Part shown: in pieces, positions 56,915 to 64,000 of the stretch
Numbering within the stretch: position 1 is the stretch's first letter
Layout: the number at the start of each line of letters is the position of its first letter
Assembly (NCBI RefSeq): GCF_002920615.1
Contig: NZ_PQSU01000036.1
Location: 1 to 64,000, forward strand
Source: Streptomyces sp. Ru62
Lineage (GTDB): Bacteria > Actinomycetota > Actinomycetes > Streptomycetales > Streptomycetaceae
DNA length: 64,000 bases
Direction: 5' to 3'
The notes under the pieces: model-generated
What the model was told of the DNA's origin: nothing
The model's input: only the letters and a program-made list of their open reading frames with translations
Databases searched by the model: none
Translations under genes and position numbers: made by a program

Positions 56915-57082
56915 ATGCTCGGCATAGTCGCGGCGGTGCTGTTCTTCGTGTCGTTTTTGATCAACGCGGCGGATCTCAGCACCAACGACGTGTTCTCTTC
57001 GACGAATGTGATGCTGCTGGGGCTGACCGCTCTGGCTCTGCACGTGGCCGGTATCGGTTCCGGCTGGACCCGCAGACGCTGA
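56915..57082 (+). CDS. Very small two-span membrane protein
   Basis: ATG 56915 with AAAGGAG at good spacing. 55 residues, MLGIVAAVLFFVSFLINAAD and VMLLGLTALALHVAGIGSGW separated by a short polar loop (TNDVFSST), with a basic end. Similar short proteins are frequent in Streptomyces, and their function is unknown. A hairpin terminator follows 15 bp later. Confidence 0.75.
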   Translation: MLGIVAAVLFFVSFLINAADLSTNDVFSSTNVMLLGLTALALHVAGIGSGWTRRR

Positions 57083-57096
57083 CCCCACCCTCACCC

Positions 57097-57128
57097 CGGG
57101 GCCTGGTGACAGTTGTCACCGGGCCCCG
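57097..57128 (+). terminator. Rho-independent-like terminator
   Basis: CGGGGCC-T-GGTGACA and TGTCACC-G-GGCCCCG form a 14-bp interrupted stem, 15 bp after the stop, followed by TCTTCTT. Confidence 0.7.
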
Positions 57129-57899
57129 TCTTCTTGCTGCCGGCCTGGCTCGCGTCAGCGTGCCCGCGACTGTTCAGCAGGGCAGGGTACCGGCGCACAT
57201 GCGGAGTACGGCCCTGGCCATCCAGGCCCGGTGTAGTGAACCGCCCCCGTACCGGGCTGGTCTTCGCGGGGCGTGGCACCGTCGGACAGTCGAGTAGCCG
57301 CCGCGGCTCGCCAGTGATCCTTTCCGCCGTTCCGGTGAGCACCGCCGGCAGGGAAGGCGAGGCACCCCATGGTGTGCTGCTCCCACAGGGGGCAGCGCCC
57401 CTCGACGCGGTGGAGCACGGCGTCCGGCCGCGGTCCTGTCGCTTTCCAACGCCAGCCTGGGAGATTCTCCCGATGCCACTGCGCCGACGCCGAACTCGTC
57501 TCCCGGCGCCCGCGAATGCACTCACGTGCAAAGTGGAAAACGAGTCGCGAGTCGCGAACATATCGCTCTGTCCCCGCACTTGGCCCACCCTCGGTGTGGC
57601 ATGTCAAGGCTGTCATACTCCGCGGGAGCCTGCCCATAGCCGAGAACTGTCTCCCTCTGCTCGCGATCCAGGGCGCTTTGCCGCCGCGTGTACTGTGCGA
57701 GCGGCAGTGGCAGACGAGCGGGACACCCGGGCCGCCCGTTGTGACAGCACGGCCCGGTCATCCATTGCCCCATACGGCCGATTGCGGGCCGACCGTCACA
57801 GGGCCCGTTGGGTGCCGTCCGCGTTGATCCAACGCTATGGGTCGGGGCAGATGCTGGAGATGTGCGGCGGCCTCCGTTGTTGACGGATACGTGGATGCC
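57129..57899. other. No gene seen
   Basis: About 770 bp with no supported gene. It holds the upstream region of the broken DUF1345 gene. Confidence 0.35.
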
Positions 57900-58580
57900 G
57901 TGACGTTGTCCGTGGCAGCAACCGGAAGGGGCAGGCTGGCGCGTACGCGTGCGGATGCCAGGACCGGGCATCCTCGACATGAGCGCAGGGGCGAGGCACG
58001 GCTGCCGGCAGTGGTGGCGACGCTTGCCGCGATCGCCCTGTACCCGCCCCTGCCGCAGCGGTTGCTGATCGCTCCTCGTTATGTGCTCCCCGCCCTGGAA
58101 TGTCTGCGGCTCATTCCGCTCATCGCGATCAACCCTGAAAGTCTGACCCGGCAGACGAAGGCCTTCCGGGTGCTCTCGCTGACGCTCGTAGCCGTCATCG
58201 CCATCAGCAATCTCGTGGCGCTGACCATCCTGATCCATGAGCTGGTGTACGCCGGCGTGAAGGATGGCCGTTCACTGCTGGTGGCTGCGCTGCAGGTCTG
58301 ACTCACCAACATCATCGTCTTCGGCCTGGCCTACTGGGAGCTGGACCGGGGTGGCCCGGTCAGCCGCGCCCAGGCGCCCCGCTCCGCTTTGCCCCTGGCG
58401 GACTTCCGCTTCTCACAGGACGAGAACGACGACGCCGTCCAAGAAGTCGCCGATGGCGCCAGCGGCGCCTCGGACCGGGTTCCCACCTTGGTGGACTACC
58501 TGTATGTGTCGGTCACCAACTCCACGGCCTTCAGCCCGACCGATACCATGCCGCTGTCGACCCGCGCCAAAGTCATGGTG
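57900..58580 (+). pseudogene. DUF1345-family membrane protein with in-frame stop, truncated
   Basis: Start about GTG 57900. YPPLPQRLLIAPRYVLPALE, ISNLVALTILIHELVYAGVK, LVAALQV, then TGA, then LTNIIVFGLAYWELDRGGPV and LVDYLYVSVTNSTAFSPTDT in the same frame. The TGA stands where TGG (Trp) is expected. The C-terminal spans are missing: the frame leaves the family at AKVM and enters the non-coding repeat at 58595. DUF1345 proteins are multi-span membrane proteins of unknown function. Confidence 0.75.
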
Positions 58581-58594
58581 AGCGTTCGGAAGCC

Positions 58595-58681
58595 GTTGCC
58601 ATACCGATCATGGAGTCTGTCGATCGAACGGGAGTCTCGATCGGGTGATCGCGGGCCCTGCCCGGCATGAGAGCAGGGCCT
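58595..58681. repeat. Intergenic repeat, copy 1
   Basis: Shares GAACGGGAGTC-Y-CGATCGGGTGA and flanking bases with copy 2 at 59252-59339 (about 58 aligned bases with few differences). Its 3' half is a perfect hairpin GGCCCTGC (58654-58661) / GCAGGGCC (58673-58680) with an 11-nt loop. Confidence 0.6.
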
Positions 58682-58741
58682 GGCGGTATACACGGAAAAT
58701 CCAGGGGAGCGGACGGCCGCGCGCTGCTACGGTCGGGCGCC

Positions 58742-59245
58742 ATGAGCTGGCTTCCCGATGACTTCGTCCACCCCGTCCTGGTACCGCTGCAGGGCGGTGG
58801 CCATCACCTGCGGCCGATCCGGGAGGCGGACACCCCGCTCGACTATCCGGCTGTGATGGGTTCGCGCGAGCGGCTGTGGACCATTTTCGGCCCGGCCTGG
58901 GGCTGGCCCGCGGCCATCATGACCTACGAGGCCGACCAGGCCGACCTGTTGCGGCACGAGAAGGAGATCGCCGCACACCAGTCCTTCAACTACGCGCTGT
59001 TCGACGCGGCGGAGACAGCTCTGTTGGGCTGTGTCTACATCGACCCACCGGAGAGGGCCGGCGCGGACGGCGAGATCTCCTGGTGGGTGGTGGACGAGCT
59101 GGTGGGCAGCAAGGTCGAGCAGGCCCTCGACGCGCTGGTGCCGCAGTGGATCGCCGCCGACTGGCCGTTCGAGCAGCCGCGCTTCCTCGGCCGCGAGATC
59201 TCCTGGTCGGACTGGCTCGCCCTGCCGGAGCATCCCGACAGGTAA
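58742..59245 (+). CDS. GNAT-like acetyltransferase-related protein
   Basis: ATG 58742 (MSWLPDDFVHPVLVPLQGGG). 167 residues without signal peptide. It belongs to a common Streptomyces family labelled GNAT N-acetyltransferase: HHLRPIREADTPLDYPAVMG start, a central LLGCVYIDPP strand, and DGEISWWVVDELVGSKVEQA. The acetyl-CoA loop R/QxxGxG/A is not obvious, so activity is uncertain. Flanked by two copies of the same repeat. Confidence 0.75.
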   Translation: MSWLPDDFVHPVLVPLQGGGHHLRPIREADTPLDYPAVMGSRERLWTIFGPAWGWPAAIMTYEADQADLLRHEKEIAAHQSFNYALFDAAETALLGCVYIDPPERAGADGEISWWVVDELVGSKVEQALDALVPQWIAADWPFEQPRFLGREISWSDWLALPEHPDR

Positions 59246-59251
59246 GTGGTT

Positions 59252-59339
59252 GTTGCCCGTACCGATCTCGAAGGCTGTCGACCGAACGGGAGTCCCGATC
59301 GGGTGACTGCGGCGGTTTCCGCGCGGGGAAGCAGGGCCT
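59252..59339. repeat. Intergenic repeat, copy 2
   Basis: See copy 1. The conserved part ends in GGGTGACTGCGG. The hairpin is replaced by TTTCC-GCGC-GGGGAA and the terminal GCAGGGCC is kept. It begins 6 bp after the stop codon of 58742-59245, so it may also act in transcription termination. Confidence 0.6.
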
Positions 59340-59514
59340 CCAGGTAGCTCGGGGGTGCGATCCCATCGACCAGCCCGGGGTTCCGTCCCCCTCTCCCTCG
59401 GCAACACCCGCCAAGCGACCCGGGAATCCCGCCAGGAGGCCAACCCTCACAGTAACCTCCGGCACCCCCACGAGACCGGCCAAGTGCCATGGTCACAAAT
59501 GCCGTTGACCGCGC

Positions 59515-59785
59515 ATGCCGCCCGGCCGGGCACACTGTGCTGCGGCCGCCCCCGAGGCGCGGCGGCCGGTGTGCAAGCGGTGCGGGCAGAAGTTCACCGA
59601 CCAGTGCTGGGAGGAGACCACCGCGCACAGGACGGCCTGGAAGGCCGGCGACTCACCAACAAGGTGCACGCTTGGGGCCGGCTCCGGCATTGTCGCCGAC
59701 TCCGGACCAGGTCACGGAGGACCAGAAGCGCCGCGACAAGGCGGCGGTCCTGGTCCCCCGCATCTCACGAACTGCCGACCGGCTT
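59515..59785 (+). pseudogene. Zinc-ribbon hypothetical remnant
   Basis: The text ARRPVCKRCGQKFTDQCWEE, TAHRTAWKAGDS and, in another frame, DQVTEDQKRRDKAAVLVPRI resembles a short Streptomyces protein with one CxxC zinc ribbon. The second half of the ribbon is corrupted. Low certainty. Confidence 0.4.
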
Positions 59786-59800
59786 GGTTCCTGTCGTCGT

Positions 59801-61021
59801 TCAGCCGGTGAAGGCGGCGGTGCCGTTGGGGACGCCGAGCCCGGTCGGGCCGTCGTAGCCGGTGGTGCCGGTGCACAGGTAGGTACCGCCGCAGCTGCCG
59901 TTGGAGCCGCTGGTGACGTCGTACAGCGCCGAGGTGTGCGCGTACGGGAAGGACGCCGGGGAGGAGCCGGAGGACGGGGCGCCGCCCAGCGCGTAGGTCG
60001 CCGCGATCAGCGGGGCGGAGGCGCTGGTGCCGCCGAAGACCATCCAGCCGGTGGCCGAGCGGTAGCTGTCGTAGACCGCGACGCCGGTGTTCGGGTCGGC
60101 GACCGCGGACACGTCCGCCACCGTGCGGTTGGCGCAGCCGGTGTCCTTCTGCCAGCTGGGCTTGGCGTCGTACTTGGAGCAGCCGGAGCCGGCGCCGCTC
60201 CACACGGTGTCGGTCCAGCCGCGCGTGTTCGAGGCGGTGGTCAGGGACGTACCGCCCACCGCTGTCACATACTTGCTCGCGGCCGGGTATTCCACGCCGT
60301 AGCCGTTGTCGCCGGAGGAGACGGTGATGGCGACGCCCGGGTGGTTGAAGTAGGTGGAGTCGTACGTCGCGTCGCTGGAGGACTCGGAGCCGCCGTAACT
60401 GTTGGAGACGAACTTCGCGCCCAGTCGCACCGCGGTGTTCACGGCCGTGCCCAGGTTGGTCATGGTGGCCGAACTGGCCTCGACCAGCAGGATCTTACAG
60501 TTCGGGCAGGCCGCGCTGACCATGTCGAGGTCGAGGGAGATCTCCTCGGCCCAGCCGGAGTCGCCGCGCGGGTAGTTGGTGCCGCCGTTCTGGTCCACCT
60601 TCCTGAAGCAGCCGTTGGCGGTGGTGCATGCGGGCAGGCCGTACTGGGAGCGGTAGACGGCGAGGTCGGCCTCGGCGTTCGGGTCGTCGTAGGCGTCGAC
60701 GATCGCCACCGTCTGGCCCGAACCTGCGCTTGCCGACGGCAGGTTGTAGGCCGCCTGCAGCGAGGCGGGACCGTATCCAGAGGGAGCGGCTGCCGCGGTC
60801 AGTTCCCTCTCGGCGTGTGCCGATTTCGGTGTACCCGCGGTGACCTGCAGGGCGTTGCAGGCCATCTCGCCCTTTTTCGTCGGGGCGGCGCAGGCGTGGG
60901 CGACGGTGACGCCGTGGGACGGGGAGGTGGCGGCCTGGGCTGCCTGGCCGACGGGGGCGGCCATGGCCAGAGCGGCCGTGGCGAGCGTGGCCACGGCGGT
61001 GAGGGATACGGTTCTGCGCAA
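59801..61021 (-). CDS. Secreted sedolisin (S53) peptidase
   Basis: TTG 61021, 7-8 nt after GGAGG; an in-frame codon at 61141 gives an implausible leader. 406 residues with signal peptide (AALAMAAPVGQAAQA) and a very short pro-region. Catalytic residues: Glu160 and Asp164 in WAEEISLDLD, Asp238 in SSGDNGYG, Ser333 in GGTSASAP. These are the Glu-Asp-Ser set of carboxyl-serine peptidases, usually acid-active. A Ca site is expected at the C-terminal GTYLCTGTTGYDGPTGLGVP. The divergent gene at 61774 is a paralogue. Confidence 0.9.
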   Translation of the reverse strand: MRRTVSLTAVATLATAALAMAAPVGQAAQAATSPSHGVTVAHACAAPTKKGEMACNALQVTAGTPKSAHAERELTAAAAPSGYGPASLQAAYNLPSASAGSGQTVAIVDAYDDPNAEADLAVYRSQYGLPACTTANGCFRKVDQNGGTNYPRGDSGWAEEISLDLDMVSAACPNCKILLVEASSATMTNLGTAVNTAVRLGAKFVSNSYGGSESSSDATYDSTYFNHPGVAITVSSGDNGYGVEYPAASKYVTAVGGTSLTTASNTRGWTDTVWSGAGSGCSKYDAKPSWQKDTGCANRTVADVSAVADPNTGVAVYDSYRSATGWMVFGGTSASAPLIAATYALGGAPSSGSSPASFPYAHTSALYDVTSGSNGSCGGTYLCTGTTGYDGPTGLGVPNGTAAFTG

Positions 61022-61773
61022 CGTACGTCCTCCGCAGGGTGGGTGAACCGGGAAGAGCTGTGGGGGTGCGCGGTACGACCTCGGCGCGGGGCGTGCACCG
61101 GGGCCGCGTAGACCGTATGGATGTCGGGGCCACGACAACAAGGCGGCAATTGAAAACGGAACGTTCTTTTGCCTTTCCTGGGGTGTTCATGTGCCGTTGC
61201 TAGGCGAGTCGTGGCCGAAATTCGGTCCGACCGTGACTCGACGGACCCGGACAGCGCTTCACTCAAAGGTCATCGGACGCGCTGGTCCCGTCGATTGCGC
61301 GGCAGACGGGGGGAGTGTCGCGACGACGGCGCAGCAGTGGGTGGTCCGTGTTGCCGTACGTCTGGTGTGGAGCAGACGGCCGGTCCCGAGGAGGGTGCCG
61401 GAGGGCCGCGGAGGAGGCGGTAAAGGTCCTGGTACTGCGCCGCCTCGCCGATGAGTTCGGCGCCCTGGGGGTGCAGGCGGTCGATGGTGGGACCCAGGGG
61501 CGTCGTCACCCCGTGTGGATCAAGGACGTGTCAGCCCCCTCCTATGAGGGGGCCAACCATATTCTATGGAGGGGCAAAGAATGCCCTCCGGTACTGCCGA
61601 ACGCGCCCGCGCCGGAGCTACGTTCCTCGCGCACACTGTCATGTCATCATCACCAGCTCTCCTCAGCCAGTGAGTGTCATGCTCATGACTGCGCGGTCGC
61701 CGCCGCTACGCGCGTCACGGGCCTGCCCCCACTCCGTACCACGACCCCCACTTCCTCACGGAGGCAGTACCCC
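61022..61773. other. Divergent promoter region of the two S53 genes
   Basis: About 750 bp. It holds both promoters, a hairpin at 61534-61553, and minus-strand text at about 61390-61509 (TIDRLHPQGAELIGEAAQYQ, then DLYRLLRG) that could be a short remnant of an unknown protein. Confidence 0.4.
61534..61553. promoter_or_regulatory. Perfect hairpin in the S53 intergenic region
   Basis: GCCCCCTC-CTAT-GAGGGGGC, an 8-bp stem with a 4-nt loop, 220 bp before the start at 61774. It may act as an operator or leader attenuator. Confidence 0.45.
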
Positions 61774-63576
61774 ATGCGTGAGTCACGCCCCGGCCGGCGC
61801 AGGCGGAGTCTGCGAAGACTCCTGTCCGTCGCCCTCCCCTCCCTCGCCCTCTGCGTCGCCGGCCTGGCCGCGGCGCCGACCGCCGAGGCCCAGTCCGGCA
61901 CCGCCACCACGGCCCACGTCACCCGGGCCGCCCAGAACGCCAAGGCCCTGACCGCCCCCGAACGGCAGACCTTCCACTCCACCGGCAAGGCCGGTCAGAA
62001 GGTCCCCACGACTCACCTGTGCGCCACCGCCGAGCCGGGTCACGCGTCCTGCTTCGCCCAGCGCCGCACCGACATCAAGCAGCGACTGGCCACCGCGCTC
62101 GCCGCCGCCACCCCGTCCGGCCTCTCCCCGGCCAACCTGCACAGTGCCTACAACCTGCCCTCCACCGGCGGCACCGGCATGACGGTCGCCATCGTCGACG
62201 CCTACAACGACCCCAACGCCGAAGCGGACCTGGGCACTTACCGTTCCACCTACGGCCTGTCCTCCTGCACCAAGGCCAACGGCTGCTTCAAGCAGGTCAG
62301 CCAGACCGGCTCGACCACCTCGCTGCCCGCCAACGACACCGGCTGGGCGGGCGAGGAGGCCCTCGACCTCGACATGGTCAGCGCGGCCTGCCCGAACTGC
62401 AACATCATCCTGGTCGAGGCCAACTCCGCCAACGACACCGACCTCGGCATAGCCGAGAACGAGGCCGTCGCGCTCGGCGCCAAGTTCGTCTCCAACAGCT
62501 GGGGCGGCTCGGAGTCCTCCGGCCAGACCACCGAGGACACCCAGTACTTCAAGCACCCGGGCGTCGCGATCACCGTCTCCGCCGGTGACTCCGCCTACGG
62601 TGCCGAATACCCGGCGACCTCCCAGTACGTGACCGCCGTCGGCGGTACCGCACTCACCACCGCCGCCAACTCCCGCGGCTGGACCGAGTCCGTCTGGCAC
62701 ACCAGCGCCACCGAGGGCACCGGCTCCGGCTGCTCCGCCTACGACCCGAAGCCGACCTGGCAGACGGACACCGGCTGCGCCAAGCGCATGGAGGCCGACG
62801 TCTCCGCCGTCGCCGACCCGGCCACCGGCGTCGCGGTCTACGACACCTTCGGCGGCTCCGGCTGGGCGGTCTACGGCGGCACCAGCGCCTCCGCTCCCCT
62901 CATCGCCGGCGTCTACGCCCTCGCGGGCACCCCGGGCGCGACCGACTACCCGGCGAAGTATCCCTACAGCCACACCGCCAACCTGTACGACGTGACCACG
63001 GGCAACAACGGCTCCTGTTCCACCTCGTACTTCTGCACCGCGCGCACCGGCTACGACGGCCCGACCGGCTGGGGCACCCCCAACGGCATCGCGGCCTTCA
63101 CCGCCGGTACCGGTGGCGGCGGCACCTGCACCCCCGCGCAGCTGCTCGGCAACGCGGGCTTCGAGTCGGGCAACACCGTCTGGACCGCCACCACCGGCGT
63201 CATCACCAACGACACCGGTGAGGCCGCGCACGGAGGCTCGTACAAGGCCTGGCTCGACGGGTACGGCACCAGCCACACCGACACCGTGACCCAGTCGGTG
63301 ACCATCCCGGCCGGCTGCCACGCCGGCTTCTCCTTCTACCTGCACACCGACACCGCCGAGACCGGCACCACCGCGTACGACAAGCTGACGGTGTCCGCCA
63401 ACACGACCACCCTGGCGACGTACTCGAACGTCAACGCCGCCACCGGGTACTCGCTGAAGACCTTCGACCTGTCCGCCTTCGCGGGCCAGACGGTCACCCT
63501 GAAGTTCAGCGGTGTGGAGGACACCTCCCTCCAGACCAGCTTCGTCGTCGACGACACCGCCCTGACGACCAGCTGA
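61774..63576 (+). CDS. Secreted sedolisin (S53) peptidase with C-terminal beta domain
   Basis: ATG 61774 with GGAGG. 600 residues; the in-frame extension to 61315 is rejected. Signal peptide up to PTAEAQ. Glu194 and Asp198 in WAGEEALDLD, Asp272 in SAGDSAYG, Ser371 in GGTSASAPLIAG. The catalytic domain is about 110-450 and is clearly paralogous to the product of 59801-61021. An additional C-terminal beta-sandwich (about 455-600: LLGNAGFESGNTVWTATTGV, SYKAWLDGYGTSHTDTV, to FVVDDTALTTS) resembles carbohydrate-binding-like or P-domain accessory modules. Released enzyme. Confidence 0.92.
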   Translation: MRESRPGRRRRSLRRLLSVALPSLALCVAGLAAAPTAEAQSGTATTAHVTRAAQNAKALTAPERQTFHSTGKAGQKVPTTHLCATAEPGHASCFAQRRTDIKQRLATALAAATPSGLSPANLHSAYNLPSTGGTGMTVAIVDAYNDPNAEADLGTYRSTYGLSSCTKANGCFKQVSQTGSTTSLPANDTGWAGEEALDLDMVSAACPNCNIILVEANSANDTDLGIAENEAVALGAKFVSNSWGGSESSGQTTEDTQYFKHPGVAITVSAGDSAYGAEYPATSQYVTAVGGTALTTAANSRGWTESVWHTSATEGTGSGCSAYDPKPTWQTDTGCAKRMEADVSAVADPATGVAVYDTFGGSGWAVYGGTSASAPLIAGVYALAGTPGATDYPAKYPYSHTANLYDVTTGNNGSCSTSYFCTARTGYDGPTGWGTPNGIAAFTAGTGGGGTCTPAQLLGNAGFESGNTVWTATTGVITNDTGEAAHGGSYKAWLDGYGTSHTDTVTQSVTIPAGCHAGFSFYLHTDTAETGTTAYDKLTVSANTTTLATYSNVNAATGYSLKTFDLSAFAGQTVTLKFSGVEDTSLQTSFVVDDTALTTS

Positions 63577-63597
63577 TCCCCGCAGCGGGCAAACCGG

Positions 63598-63627
63598 TCC
63601 CGCACACGGCAGCCGTCGTGTGCGGGA
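63598..63627 (+). terminator. Terminator of the second S53 gene
   Basis: TCCCGCACACG and CGTGTGCGGGA: a perfect 11-bp stem with an 8-nt loop, starting 21 bp after the stop codon. Confidence 0.75.
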
Positions 63628-64000
63628 CCTTCGCGTGCAGGAGACCCGCCCGTGCGGAATCCGCGCGCGCCGACGGTACGTCACATCCGCACCACGGCCG
63701 ACCGAGTGGCCACCGGAGAAAGGCGGACACCATGCGCCGTACGACACGCATCCCTGTGGGTATCGGCCCCGGCCCAGGGGGGCGTGTTCACACCACGATC
63801 CTGCGCAGTGACCGCGGCGGGGTCGCTCGACAAGAAGTTCGGGAAGCGCCGCCGGCCGGGCCGCTGTGCCGGCTCTACAGCAAGAGTGACGCCGACCCGC
63901 CTCACCTGACGGTCACGCAGGGAGGGAGCCCTGGAGATCTTCGAGGAACGAGGTGTGAGCGTCATCCTTCGGTGAGAGCCGGGGAACGAACCCCGTCTGC
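63628..64000. other. Window end without a supported gene
   Basis: Several short frames, none with a family. A CGGGGAACGAACCCCG inverted repeat at the very end is noted but has no known role. Confidence 0.35.

Noticed and set aside
61783..63747. 654-residue minus-strand frame opposite the second S53 gene
   Set aside because: Gly/Val/Arg-rich shadow of a gene with clear S53 motifs.
63970..63996. GGGGAACGAACCCC near the window end as a possible tRNA T-arm
   Set aside because: No acceptor or anticodon arm can be drawn within the window, and the loop does not follow the TTCRA pattern.

Overview
The window is very GC-rich, with a strong G/C preference at third codon positions, GTG and TTG starts, GGAGG-type ribosome binding sites and many families typical of Streptomyces (chromosomal accessory region, possibly an arm). 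It mixes intact genes with an unusually large number of broken ones: about twenty-five remnants show frameshifts, in-frame stops or internal deletions, often beside pieces of insertion sequences (IS5, IS1182 and IS256 types) or of conjugative-element genes (MobF relaxase tails, a DUF2637 membrane protein). Family names come from motif recognition by eye; no database search was possible.

Layout. 0-6.4 kb: a broken small exported protein, an HhH-tailed cytoplasmic protein (915-1790), a small anchored protein (1938-2330), a secreted Ig-like protein (3085-3870) and a wall-anchored surface protein (4663-6339), with remnants between. 6.5-13 kb: a patchwork of IS5 and RHS-toxin debris, a DJ-1/Hsp31-like protein (7714-8415), a broken SDR, a conserved hypothetical (9962-10627) and an HTH protein (11481-12170). 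13-17 kb: DMT exporter, PLP aminotransferase and a soluble Ser/Thr kinase. 18-24 kb: TetR regulator, GMC oxidoreductase, SAM methyltransferase, a wrecked LuxR-ATPase regulator and a tautomerase. 24.5-25.5 kb: an apparently intact IS5-type element with TTA target duplication. 26.6-28.6 kb: an SDR and a TetR repressor sharing a palindromic operator. 29-36 kb: mostly decayed genes plus HchA, a DUF2180 zinc protein and a cupin-like protein.

36.6-41 kb holds a coherent secreted-hydrolase block (two chymotrypsin-fold proteases and an antigen-85-like esterase) divergent from a LuxR-type regulator. 41-46 kb is a second mobile-element junkyard with a frameshifted IS1182 and a DMT transporter between two direct copies of a relaxase tail. 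46.3-63.6 kb is dominated by exported proteases: a 1237-residue subtilase, a trypsin-like protease with a five-repeat C-terminal domain followed by a lipoprotein, and two divergent sedolisin (S53) paralogues. Small membrane proteins, a GNAT-like protein and a duplicated non-coding repeat lie among them.

As a unit, the living content looks like exported protein degradation plus a few regulator/enzyme pairs. No classical biosynthetic cluster, CRISPR array, rRNA or tRNA gene was seen. The best candidates for something new are the repeat-tailed protease with its lipoprotein, the SDR/TetR operator set, and the short intergenic repeat around 58.6 and 59.3 kb.
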